In this document: positions 21,601 to 31,149 of the stretch, one piece after another
Layout: each line of letters begins with the position of its first letter
How positions within the stretch are numbered: the first letter of the stretch is position 1
Source: Cladorhizidae sp. MBARI D1340-BT2
Lineage: Eukaryota; Porifera; Demospongiae; Poecilosclerida; Cladorhizidae
DNA length: 64,000 nucleotides
Direction: 5' to 3'
NCBI GenBank assembly: GCA_028752905.1
Contig: JAQNBH010000011.1
Coordinates: 2,641,303-2,705,302 of the forward strand
Made by a program: the position numbers and the translations under genes
Notes under the pieces: model-generated
Database searches by the model: none
Told to the model about the DNA's origin: nothing
What the model saw: only the letters and a program-made list of their open reading frames with translations

Positions 21601-21627
21601 GGGGGGTAGGCGATTCCTAATTTCCTA

Positions 21628-21806
21628 ATCAAGTAGGAATTTAGATTACAATTTTTTGTTGTTAAGTGCAGCCTCTCCCCCTAGCATGTTTGGGTCGGTT
21701 GCGCCCGACTAGATTACGCCTCAGTAGTTCGTTCCAAAGTGTTTGTTTGAGATTAAAGTGAGTACCTTTATCAACTCTCTGTTTATGGTGGCCTTGTTAC
21801 GTGCTA
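21628..21806 (+). repeat. Duplicated 5' region and first codons of the 22061 gene
   Basis: 21628-21806 matches 21912-22105: AGTAGGAATTTAGATTACAA, the CTAGCATGTTTGGGTCGGTT block, AGTAGTTCGTTCCAAAGTG and then GAGTACCTTTATCAACTCTC, the start of the coding sequence. The ATG is altered in this copy and coding similarity ends after about 15 codons, where the R1-type tail begins. Confidence 0.8.
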
Positions 21807-21807
21807 C

Positions 21808-21911
21808 ACAATGAGTGTTTTCATTTGGCGTAAAGTACACGGTCAAGCGCGCGGGCAGAATGAGTTTTACAATTTTTACGGCATAGGCCGGCCAATTAGC
21901 AGCTTGGGCGA
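21808..21911 (+). repeat. R1 tail fragment between the duplicated gene starts
   Basis: ACACAATGAGTGTTTTCATT through GCGCGCGGGCAGAATGAG and GGCCAATTAGCAGCTTGGGC matches the tail of copy F at 19630-19780. The order (tail, gene start, tail, gene start) suggests a tandem duplication of tail plus promoter. Confidence 0.75.
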
Positions 21912-22060
21912 GTAATTAAGTAGGAATTTAGATTACAATTTTTTTTGTTTTAAGTCATCTTCACCAGCCTCTCCGCCCTAGCATGTTGGGGTCGGTTGCG
22001 TCCGACTAGATTACGCCAGGAGTAGTTCGTTCCAAAGTGTTTGTTTGAGATGAAAGTGTA

Positions 22061-22963
22061 ATGAGTACGTTTATCAACTCTCTGCTTATGGTGGTCTTGT
22101 TGTACGTGCTATGGCGGATTTTAAGCAATCTACACTTCTACTTCCGGGAGGTCTACATGATCTGGAACATCGCCACAGGACCTACGGCCACGGACTACAG
22201 GAAGAAGATGAGTGCCAGAATGCATATGTATGTATACATATGCAAGTCAGATTTGCTGGATGAAATTTCATTAACAGAGCTATACCAGTTCATAAATACT
22301 ATGAATGATTCTGATGTAACTTATAAAGAATTTTGCAAGTTGGCCTTATCCTACACCTATGTAGTTCTATCTAGAGAAAGAAATGATGGATCCTTGAGAG
22401 GTGTGTCATTTATGGGCATTGAAAGAAAGCACAAGGATGATGGCAGTCCTTACACAGTGGTACAAGTTGGTCTCAGTTATTTCAAAGATAAATACCAGGG
22501 TGGACCATACATGTATTTTGTAGGTCTATATATCTTCTTCAGAGAATTCATCATGCACCCCCTAACCCCCCTCTATGTAATTGCAAAGGTATTCAGCTAT
22601 AAGGCATATCTTGCCTTTGGCAACATCCTCAGGCATACGTATCCTTGGTACAACCTGGAGACACCAGAATTTGTTCGACACATCATCAACAGTTATGGCC
22701 TTGAAGTTAAGTCTCTCAAGGAGAACTATAGTATGGAGACATTTGTCTTGGAGAGGGAGAGAACTAAATTGAAAAAGCATCTGAATGTTTTACACAAAGA
22801 TGTTCTCAATGATCCTCGTATCAAGTTCTTTGTCGAGAGGAATCCTGGATGGGTAAAGGGTCATCAACTGATCATGGCTGGACGTGTGGATTGGTTTGAC
22901 ATTTTCATGATGATTGGGAAAATGTTATTTAAGGCTATACAAGGAAGAAAGAGGGACAATTAA
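22061..22963 (+). CDS. Single-exon membrane-anchored protein, possible GNAT-like fold
   Basis: A clean 300-codon ORF starting at ATG 22061 and ending TAA. Residues 4-25 are a hydrophobic anchor (NSLLMVVLLYVLW). The middle has a beta-rich part (LSYTYVVLSRERNDGSLRG, then YTVVQVGLSYFKDKYQGG) followed by hydrophobic helices around 165-205. The C-terminal part has DPRIKFFVERNPGW and KGHQLIMAGRVD. The order of strand, RG-type loop, helix and a late FFxxRNPG motif reminds me of bacterial GNAT-like hypothetical proteins, but this is recollection, not a search. No intron is evident, and the 5' flank is duplicated at 21628-21806. A related inverted copy lies at 35588-36490 and is broken. It may be a retrogene or a gene acquired from bacteria. 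No polyadenylation signal was fixed; poly-A-rich sequence lies at 23080-23105. Confidence 0.75.
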   Translation: MSTFINSLLMVVLLYVLWRILSNLHFYFREVYMIWNIATGPTATDYRKKMSARMHMYVYICKSDLLDEISLTELYQFINTMNDSDVTYKEFCKLALSYTYVVLSRERNDGSLRGVSFMGIERKHKDDGSPYTVVQVGLSYFKDKYQGGPYMYFVGLYIFFREFIMHPLTPLYVIAKVFSYKAYLAFGNILRHTYPWYNLETPEFVRHIINSYGLEVKSLKENYSMETFVLERERTKLKKHLNVLHKDVLNDPRIKFFVERNPGWVKGHQLIMAGRVDWFDIFMMIGKMLFKAIQGRKRDN

Positions 22964-23890
22964 TCTAAACAAGTAGCTGGAGACTGTTGCAGTTGCAGAA
23001 CATACACATGTATTTCAGGAAGTGATGTAATTTTTGGAACTTGTCGACTCCAGTCAAAACATGTAATTTTTAACTGACATCATTAAAAAATCATTAAAAA
23101 AATATATCTTTCCATCAGCTTTTGTTTTTCTAGTCAACAACTGAAAATTGCAAGCTATTCAATTGTAGACAATTATTGCTCTGCTTAATTCAAGTGTTGT
23201 AATAGTTCAACATACACAAACTGTACAGTCTTAGCTGGTACTGTACTAGGTTACTACTAGTACTGCATGCAATTTAAAATCAACTTGTTATTGAACTTGC
23301 AATACATTATCAAAAGCACTGAACTGCGTCGTAAAAGAAAGCATGGTATTTTGAGTCACCTCATAGCAATAAATATATAACCACAACAATGTTAAATCAG
23401 ACTAAGGTCACAGTATCACACAAACCAAACGGCTAAAGTCGGTTCTTAATGCTATTATTTAAGAAGAGATGAGGATACTTTGCCCAGTGTCATCACTCCT
23501 CATCATTAGTTGTCAAGTGAAATCAATGAAAGTAATATATATAGCTATATAGAAGTGGCATTGGAACAGTGAGGAGGTGGAGAGTAGTGACCCTCCCAAT
23601 AGTTATGGATGAGTTGGGCTAGTGACCTCTCCAATAATAATGAGGAGGAAAGAGGACGGGGACTTTTCTTCCTCGCTCGCACCCCAATATTTTCAGTGAA
23701 GTTTCATAATGTTCATATCATGCACTTGTCAGGATTCATTGATGTGGTCTTAGAAATGTTGTAAATGTTATACACAGAATTAAAGATGGGATTCAGTTTT
23801 CCTCCGTCATTGTGTTGCTTGTGAATAATTTAAGACCAAAGTATTTTGGTTGAAGCGTTTGCTTCAAAACTAAAAAGCTCTGATTTTAAT
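22964..23890. other. Intergenic, no gene seen
   Basis: The first 80 bases (TTTCAGGAAGTGATGTAATT) are also conserved beside the inverted pseudogene at 35490-35520, so the duplication extends past the stop. The rest is AT-rich with nothing recognised. Confidence 0.5.
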
Positions 23891-23894
23891 CATA

Positions 23895-24135
23895 TGAAAT
23901 ATTCTTGTCGATACTGTTCCCAACTGCCTTGAAGCCATTCTATTCTTGTCAGGATTGACTAATGGTCTGTATTTGTTAGAGCTCTTGCTATTTGACATGA
24001 AGCCACATACAACTTCTTCCTTCTTTTGTTCTCCTGGTAAGAGCTGACAATGGTGGATGATCCACAATGGTACAGGTTTTGGTTTGGTTTTGGTTGGGCT
24101 ATCAGAGAAGAAAAAACTGGGAAAGTGAGGGACTA
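23895..24135 (-). repeat. Inverted dispersed segment with coding-like part
   Basis: Minus-strand ORF 23870-24067 contains LLPGEQKKEEVVCGFMS and KNRMASRQLGTVSTRI. The same protein blocks (CLPGEQKEVLCGFMS, then TVSTRI in another frame) occur on the plus strand at 33165-33300. The adjoining part 24055-24135 (ACAATGGTACAGGTTTTGG, TTGGTTGGGCTAT) matches 34140-34230 inverted. It may be the 3' part of the Penelope-like element next door. Confidence 0.6.
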
Positions 24136-24289
24136 GGGCCTGGGCTTGCTTATTATTTAGTCTAGGGTCAGGGTTTGGGGGTATTTAACATTTGGTCTAT
24201 AGGGCTCTGACAAGGGTAAGGTGTTCTGCGATTAAAGGGCATCCAGTAAGGGGTCTGTTCTATTTGATGCTATATATATGTGGTTTAAT

Positions 24290-25170
24290 ACTTGCAGACA
24301 CTACTTTGTTTGCTGTATTCTCCCGTATATGAAAGCTATGATTGGTGTTACCCTATGTGTTCATCTATCATTTTTATTTTATTGCTATTTTATACTGCTT
24401 CTGGGAATGCACAATTGAGAGGGAAGCATTATTTTCACCCACCACCTTTATTTGGTTATCCTATAGGTACTTTGATCTGAGAGGGTATGGCACTCGGTGG
24501 AATACTTTGCATATTATGTTGCTGGAATACTGTCTGATTTTGAATTTTTGGGAGAGATAATTTAGCCTTTGAAGACAGTTGCATCTATTACCTTGATGGT
24601 CGAATGCTAACTTAACTTTTTGGTGGTATTTGGTTTTAAATTCTTCTAGCTGTGTTGCATCTCCTGTCCAAATGACAAAAATATTATCTAAGTATCTTTT
24701 CCAGAGGAGGGGTTGTTTAGTTTGGGGGTAGGGTGGCTCCTCTATGGATGCCATAATAATGTTGGCAAAGGTGGGTGGGAATTTTGTTCCCATGACTATT
24801 TCGCATACTTGTATGATGTGCCTAAGGTGAATATACTGCATTTTAGGATTATTTTCATGCAGCCTTGAAGCATTTTTCTAGGCGTGCTCATTTGGTAAGT
24901 GTGTATAGAAGGGGTCTAATGTTTTTATGGAGCCGAGATATCTATTTTTAGTAGTGTAAATTCTTGGCAGATTAGGGTTCTCTCAATTATGTTGATGAAA
25001 TACTTGGTACCTCTTATATATGAGGGTATCAAGTTTAGGGCTCTTTTTAGTGAATAGTCTACCAGGCACGAAAGTTTCTAGGTGGGACCTGAGCATCCAA
25101 AACAATTGTCCTGGTGGACATTGGGGTTTTATTAATTTTAATTTCTGCGTCCTTGTGTTTTTGTCAAGGT
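24290..25170 (-). pseudogene. Penelope-like reverse transcriptase remnant
   Basis: On the minus strand, from 25170 down, GCSGPT, LVDYSLKRALNLIPSYIRGT and then a stretch with YTHLPNEHA and ENPKMQYI are the fingers of a Penelope-type RT. The long frame 24841-24461 has MGTKFPPTFANIIMASIEE and LWKRYLDNIFVIWTGD, where the catalytic box reads YLDN instead of YxDD, so a metal-binding Asp is lost. A deletion removes the segment usually found before MGTKF. No GIY-YIG motif was found. A different lineage from the copy at 1270-2640. Confidence 0.75.
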
Positions 25171-25750
25171 GAAATATGTTTTAGTTTTCTTGTTTGTTTG
25201 AGTGCATTAGGTCCACAAAGTTATTTATTGATTTTGCTAGTGATGGTGTGTAATCGACTGTTATTTCTTGGTAAATGTTCGAGTGTTCTATTACTGTTTC
25301 TTATGTAGTTTTCTATGTCTTCTATTTATATGCAAAAACCTTGTCAGTGGATTATATAGTTATTGAGGTACCTTTAGCTAGTGCTATTATTAGCCATCTA
25401 ATGAATGGGGGAGGGGGGGGGGGGGGATAATCTGCAGGGTTCTTTTAGTTTTGTGATGCAAAATTTCAATCCCCTGTTTAGTATCTTGGTTTCTGTCTTT
25501 GTGAGTGTTTTAGATGGAAGGTTAACTATAAATACTTTGGGGGTGGTGTTATGCTGTGCGCTTGTTTGGTTTGACTTGTTGTGATGAGCAATATCTTTTG
25601 GCCCCTCCTCTATCTGTAAAAAAAAAAAAAGCTAGCAGTGTACTGTGTGGGTTGTGCCTATGTAATGCTGTGAAGGGATTGGATTTATATTGTGATGGTG
25701 GGAGGTTTGGTGAGTTTGGAGGAAGTTATGGAAGGCTTTGTTCTGGTAGG
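25171..25750. other. No gene seen
   Basis: T- and G-rich plus strand with a G run at 25409-25428 and an A run at 25619-25631. It may be the leader of the Penelope-like element on the minus strand, but nothing in it can be assigned. Confidence 0.4.
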
Positions 25751-25754
25751 TTAG

Positions 25755-25945
25755 ACTGGATATATGGTATACAGGGCGGGGATTATGTCTCTAATGGCTG
25801 GGTTGTGGTAAACTGGGCTGCGATTATGTCTGAGTGCTTGGTTACGGTAGGCTGGGTGGGGATTGAGTATAGGGGCTTGGTTTTGAAAGGCAGGGTGGGG
25901 ATTATATCTAGGTACTGGGTGAGGATTATGTCTCTCCAGTATATG
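25755..25945 (-). repeat. 39-bp minisatellite encoding 13-residue repeats
   Basis: Four to five units of about 39 bp around GGCTGGGTGGGGATTG. The minus-strand ORF 25783-26208 reads them as repeats such as DIIPTLPFKTKPL and DIIAAQFTTTQPL. The period is an exact number of codons, so part of this may once have been coding, but the rest of the ORF is Asn/His/Thr-rich and unrecognised. Confidence 0.6.
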
Positions 25946-27350
25946 GTGTTGTGGTAGGCTAGACGTAGGAGGGGTACTTTATAATCTGTGAATCGGTTTC
26001 GGGATTGGGATGGGCTAGTATCTTGGTGGTGGTGATAGGTGTATGATTTTCTAGCAATGTGGTCGGTTTTGTTGTTTTGTTCCAGGCATGATATGGGTTG
26101 CTTTATTGTGTGTTGTTTTTTGTGCATGGTTGATGAGGCTGGGTTTATGTGGGGTGTGTTGTTTGTGTTGTGGATTTGGAGTTGTTTGTGTTTTGTTCGT
26201 TTTGGCAAGTGTAGTTTATTTTTGTTTGTGTTGGTTTTTGTTCTATTTTTGTCTTTGTTGGTTTGCTGGGTGTATGGATGTATGGATTGGATATATTTTC
26301 TTCTCTTTTGTTGATTACACTATTTTAGCCTGTATTAATTTTGGGAGTGCATTGTGTTGTTTACGAATTTGGGATTCTACTTTTTTCTTGTGTTTCGTGC
26401 ATAGTGTCTGTGAAAATTGTCCTTTTCTTTTTTGATGTTGTGTTATAATTTTCTGTCTAATAGTTAACGTTCTGTTTTACTGTGTTCCTGAGTGCATCTT
26501 CTTGATGTGGAGGCATTTAGACACGAGTGCAATTCTCTTGCATTCTTGAAGGAAGTCTAGATGACTCTAAACTGTTACCATGGATGTCATTTGTTATTGT
26601 CTTCTTAGGAGGAGGAGGTGCGTGTCTGGTGTTTCTTCCACATTATTGTCTGTATTATTATTGATAAAAAAATAACCCTCCCTGTTCAGCATTCTGGCCA
26701 TGCTTGGGGGGGAGTGGAGGACAGCCTTGATGACTTACCAGAGACTTGTTAATGTTGGACTGGGGGACTTGAGCACAAGCCAAATGGGTTGTGTAAGTCA
26801 CCAATTCTCGCCCACTAGAGACAAAAATGGTCCTAACTTTCTTGCACTCTATTTTATTCTAAGAGAGATAATTTACACGCCTCTCCCCATGCACCCCTCA
26901 TACTTCTTTATGAGTAGAATAGCTTAGTATAGTACTCGACCTATTCTCGCCATTTGCTACCTTCTGTCGGCCTACCCTGTCAACCATTGATTTATTGTCG
27001 TCTACTAACTGAATGTCATGAACAGTTTTGATGACCATAACCATAATTTAGATTGCCAATGATGATACTTATTCCCGATAATAAGCAACACATGCTGATG
27101 AGTAGGAACTGTAATCGAACAAAAATGAAAGGAGATAATCACAGTACAAATAACTAAAGACAGTGTTAATCGACAAACCATGCATGCGTTCAGCACTATT
27201 TTTCTCCAAACAGATCTCATGCGCAGCATCCAGGTAGACATGTAGCTACATTGTACCCAACTTGGCACTAGTTCATCCTCGATCAAATCATCGTAATAAC
27301 TACTAGTTGGTAGGATGAAATATTACTCAATGTGGACGTGATCAGTGTCA
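25946..27350. other. No gene seen
   Basis: Strand-asymmetric DNA: T/G-rich on the plus strand up to about 26460. The overlapping plus ORFs (26039-26435) are rich in Phe, Leu, Cys and Val and look like products of composition. 26700-27300 shows no recognisable domain on either strand. Confidence 0.4.
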
Positions 27351-27354
27351 ATTT

Positions 27355-27665
27355 TTTTTGTTGCCTTTCTCAGCTGTTCCTTCTGTCGCACTCTCTCAGC
27401 TATCCTTTTCCCTTGCTCAATCCTCTTCTTCTTCTTTCTCTAACGTCTTTCTTGCTTCTTCTTCTCTTCATTTTCTGCATGCTGTTGCTTTGGATTGTCT
27501 TGCTTGCCTTTTACCCCTTCCACTTCCTTTTTCTCTCTTTCCTTCTCTTCAATCATTACAAGTAACTCTGCACTGGTCAGTTCCCTAGCACCAAAATTTA
27601 CTTTTTTGGTAGAGATATTATTCTTTGTTGTACTCCGAATTTTCCTGAAAGGCGTAGTAGCTAGT
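27355..27665 (-). pseudogene. pogo/Tigger transposase C-terminal tail remnant
   Basis: On the minus strand the frame reads ARELTSAELLVMIEEKERE, then a long Lys/Glu/Arg-rich coiled-coil stretch (EEKKKQERR, a stop, KKKKRIEQGKRIAERVRQK). This Lys/Glu coiled tail after a conserved TSAE start is typical of the C-terminus of pogo-like transposases. The catalytic domain is absent. On the plus strand the same bases are a pyrimidine-rich tract. Moderately sure. Confidence 0.4.
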
Positions 27666-28255
27666 CAGGAATTCTGAAAAGGCAAAACTTGTTTATAAAT
27701 GCTTCATTTCCATTAGGAAACTGAAGTAGCTTCTCAACTGTGTACTTAGTATACACAGTAGAAGCATACAAATCATCATGTAGAGTTATCAACCTACTGC
27801 ATGTTTTAATGAACATGATAAAGTAAGTGATCTTGTCCAACTTATTTTCACAGATAGTGATTATCTGAACTGGCTTCATGAGAATCATCCTGTGTCTTAT
27901 CTGAGGGTATCCATAAAGTTCTCTAGGATTGTAGCTATTTTTGCTCATTCATGTCACTGTTTGCTAATAGTAGCCTTGCTGTGCTATCAGAGTTGGCTAG
28001 CGGAACAGCTGCAAAGGAAACAGGATATTAAAATTCTGGATGCAATGACGAAGGCAAGGAAAACGTCACTTCTGGATTTACTACATGTGAAAGTGCATAA
28101 GCGTTCGCAAATGAAGGAAGGAGTGGACATCAAGAGATGTATTGATCAGTGAAACTGACCCATACGAAAGTAAGAGGACAAGAAGTTGGAGAGATGCAGA
28201 TGACGACCTGGTCTCTCTATTAGGATGCACATGTCCAGTTTTAGTGTGCCACAGG
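27666..28255. other. Unassigned, possible leader of the gypsy element
   Basis: Two opposed ORFs (27661-27948 minus, 27892-28152 plus) overlap. The plus frame includes KILDAMTKARKTSLLDLLHV, which could belong to the gag leader of the following gypsy element, but this is weak. No LTR or primer-binding site was identified. Confidence 0.3.
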
Positions 28256-28259
28256 AGCA

Positions 28260-28880
28260 GTGGTGAGCTCAGAGGAAAGAGAAGCATATAGCTCATTCAA
28301 CAGTGAGGTAAGTGTGGTATATGACAGACTGGAAGAAGCCCTTCTCAACTACTTCTACATAGGGCAAGAGACGTACAGGCTGAAAGTAATGACATTGGAG
28401 AAGAAAGCTGATGAACCTTCGATATCCCATTGGATGAGACTCCGAGTGTGGAGCAGACGGTGGGTAGAAACAACATGTATGACCATTGATGAAGCAACGG
28501 CACTCTACAACCTTGAGCTGGCGTATGCCAAGATGCCAGCATGGCTAGTGACATGGGTGAGGGACAGAAACCCAACTAGCAGAGAAGAAGCTATGAAATT
28601 AGCAGATCAGCATCTCCACAACCATGAACAAACAAAGTATGGTTACACACAGATAGGGAGAAATGAGAAGGTTAAGAAGGACAACCCACAAGAATTCGGG
28701 AGAGATGGCTTGAAACAAGAAAGAGCACAGACAGAAACAAAAAACAGAACCAAGCAGAGGTTTCCAGCTGTGGAGATTACCGAAGTTTAATGCTGAGAAG
28801 AGACCGAGGTATTTTCAATGCAATGGATGTGGGCATATAGCAAAGGAGTGCCCAGATAGAGCATGCCAAGTGAACTTAGT
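28260..28880 (+). pseudogene. gypsy gag, SCAN-like capsid and damaged zinc knuckle
   Basis: Residues about 25-120 of the ORF (28260-28790) give ALLNYFYIGQETYRLKV, LYNLELAYAKMPAWLVTWV and REEAMKLADQHL, matching the capsid/SCAN pattern of a helix bundle ending in an xxWVRxRxP segment. The following frame (28790-28880) has FQCNGCGHIAKECP, a CCHC knuckle in which the first Cys of the motif has become Tyr. Stops separate the two. In the living element this protein forms the particle that packages RNA. Confidence 0.7.
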
Positions 28881-28929
28881 GGTAGCAGATAAACTGGAGC
28901 AATCCATCCAGGAAAGATTGCTTGAAAGG

Positions 28930-29260
28930 AAGTCAATGAACTCTTTGTCGACCCAGGAGCAACAATTACTTGGAAAAGAACAACCACATCCCATCAGGTG
29001 CATTCACTGGGGAATGAGTTCCAGTGGCAACCTTCAATGGAGCACCACCCTCAACATTTCGGACAGCTGTGGTCACTATTGATGTAGAGTAATAACATGC
29101 TGAACGGGAAGTAGTAGTTGCGGAGATGTTGTGTTATGATGCACACCTATCGGGGCCTCCCATTTCTCTGGAACCTGGGAAAACAATGTGTCCAGCCAGT
29201 AGTTCACCAAGTCCAGACTAGAGCACAAACTCGAGATGCAAAACTTAAAGCCGATCAGGT
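28930..29260 (+). pseudogene. gypsy protease and linker remnant
   Basis: One frame near 28935 reads NELFVDPGATIT, the place of an aspartic-protease D-S/T-G-A loop with Pro in place of Ser/Thr. Near 29205-29245 VHQVQTRAQTRDAK resembles the linker that follows the protease in Gmr1-type elements. Both are in broken frames. Confidence 0.5.
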
Positions 29261-29851
29261 TGCAGATGAGTGGTTACCAGATGACCACCATCCAGGTGAT
29301 GAGGAAGACGGTCTTCCACAATGGGGAGATGAAATGTTCCTGCCAGACAGAGGAACTACGAACCGTCTAATGCATAGTGAGAAGCGACAGCAATGTCAAC
29401 GATATGAAACATTGAGTTCTGCCCAGCATCCACTTGATGGTGACCCAGCAGCACCGGGATAAACCCAGAAAGATGACCTTTCCCTAACCAACGTCAGGGA
29501 GCAGGTGAATGAGAGAGATTCAGAATTCAGATGGAATATGGACTGATTATACCGAAGAAAACACAAGGGAGAAAGATCCAACACTGCAGCTAGTATTACC
29601 AATGGGATACCAGGAATTGACATTATGGACTGCCCACATCATCCCAATGGCAGGTCATCTCGGCAGAAAGAAGACCAAGTACGATTGTTGGACCATTTCT
29701 TCTGGCCAGGATTGTACTCTGATGTGGCAGAGTTATGCAAGTCATGTCCAGAATGCCAGAGGGCCGCACGACACATACAGCACAGAGCTCCGTTAATTCC
29801 GATGCCTGTAATTGATCAACCCTTCACAAGAGTTGGAATCGATCTGGTATT

Positions 29852-29924
29852 GGTCGCACAATTTACCATAGTAAGGATGAACCTGTGTCCAGCCTTCATC
29901 CTTACTATGGTAAATTGTGCGACC
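29852..29924. repeat. Perfect 30-bp inverted repeat with 13-base loop
   Basis: 29852-29881 (GGTCGCACAATTTACCATAG and on) is the exact reverse complement of 29895-29924. The right arm is the expected integrase coding strand (ILTMVNCATR), so the left arm is an inverted copy that replaced coding sequence. Confidence 0.95.
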
Positions 29925-29995
29925 AGGTATCCCCGAAGCGATACCCCTCGGATGAACGGACAGAGTCTATTGCAGGGGAACTCATGACGATTTTC

Positions 29996-30035
29996 AGCCG
30001 GGTAGGAGTGCTGAAAGCCGGGTAGGAGTGCTGAA
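29996..30035 (+). repeat. 20-bp perfect tandem duplication
   Basis: AGCCGGGTAGGAGTGCTGAA occurs twice in a row inside the integrase core, shifting the frame by two bases. Confidence 0.95.
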
Positions 30036-30118
30036 AGAAATACTCTCAGACAGTGACGGGAGCGTTGATGCAGGAACTCTATCGCCTACTAGGGATCAAA
30101 CCCATTAAGACGTCACCC

Positions 30119-30509
30119 TGTCGTGGTTCAACTACTGCCTAGTCCCAATATGGTAGGTATTGCTGCCACCAGAGCGTAACAGCCAGGAGTAAGTAGCCTA
30201 GTCTACCCAGAGAAATTAAGTTAGACTAAGTTTTATTACTCAAAGCAACAACAATCGGCTGAAACAGTTTTGGCTGGCATGTTTTTTTATAACCCCTCCC
30301 AGCCTCACCCATTAAGTGACATATGACTAATGCACAGTCCAAAAGTTAAACATACAGATGATGAGTAGAGACACATGAGCCTGTATAATTCCAGGCGTGA
30401 ACCACATCAATAATAGTAATTAACCATGGTTAGCTAAAGAACTTACAGATATAAGCTACCTCTAGCTACAGGTTATGGCAAGCTTGGCCATGTCAGGTGG
30501 CCCCTGACA
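30119..30509. mobile_element. Solo LTR inserted in the gypsy integrase
   Basis: The 391-bp insert starts TGTCGTGG and ends CCCCTGACA, with TG...CA termini. It is flanked by CACCC (30114-30118) and TACCC (30510-30514), a 5-bp target duplication with one change, and the integrase code continues in phase after it. An 8-bp inverted pair (ATGTCAGG with CCTGACAT) closes its right end. Block GCTGCCACCAGA near 30161 resembles GCTGCCACCAAA at 51586, next to a possible primer site of another gypsy element. Orientation is not settled. Confidence 0.7.
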
Positions 30510-31149
30510 TACCCTACCATCCACAAACTGATGGAATGGTGGAACAATTCCACTCCACCTTGAAAAGTATGTTGAGAAAGTTTATGAACAAGTTTAATAA
30601 CCAGTGGGACAAGGCACTCCCGTGTGTTCTATTTGCCTACCGTGAGGTCCCTAATTGAACTCTTGTATGGATGGCCAGTGAGGGGACCACTTGACATTCT
30701 TAAATATGATTGGCAAGGATGCAAGGAGAGTCAGATGAGTGTGCTTGCATACATTTAGGGTGTACGCGAGAAGCTTGAGAGAGTGCAGAAGTTAGCAGGA
30801 GCTGTGGAATGCAGTTCATTGAAAGGCAAGGAGTGGTTTGATAGGACACCACGCTCAAGAAGTTTCGAGCCTGGAGATCAAGTGCTTGTCCTCCTACCAT
30901 CTGAATCCAACAAGCTTCTAGTGAAATGGATGGGGCCGTATGCTGTGACGAGGAAATTGACAGATGTGACCTATGAGGTCCTCATGCAGGACAAAATAAA
31001 GCAGCGACGTGTATTCCACATGAATATGCTCACCAAGTGGGAGAACCCAACAGTAGCATGCCTTTTAGTAGAGACAGCATCAGAAAAACCATAGGAGACC
31101 GATGGGTAGGTGACCTGGCCAACCCCCGAAAAAACGCCTACCTCAGGTG

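Larger units (their letters stand above)
29500..31094 (+). pseudogene. gypsy integrase, broken by a solo LTR and a palindrome
   Basis: The zinc-binding part reads AHIIPMAGHLGRKKT and then FFWPGLYSDVAELCKSCPECQ (HHCC). The catalytic part starts RVGIDLV near 29830, where the following bases are replaced by a perfect 30-bp inverted duplication (29852-29924). A 20-bp tandem duplication (29996-30035) follows. The segment around YHPQTDG is split by a 391-bp solo LTR (30119-30509); the rest of the core (GMVEQFHSTLKSMLRKF) resumes at 30515. The C-terminal part (30783-31094) has EPGDQVLVLLP, KWMGPYAV and RRVFHMNMLTKW, the GPY/F module. It cannot be active. Confidence 0.8.

Noticed and set aside
25556..26435. 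Long plus-strand ORFs rich in Cys, Val, Phe and Gly
   Set aside because: They follow T/G-rich composition and a 39-bp minisatellite, with no domain pattern.
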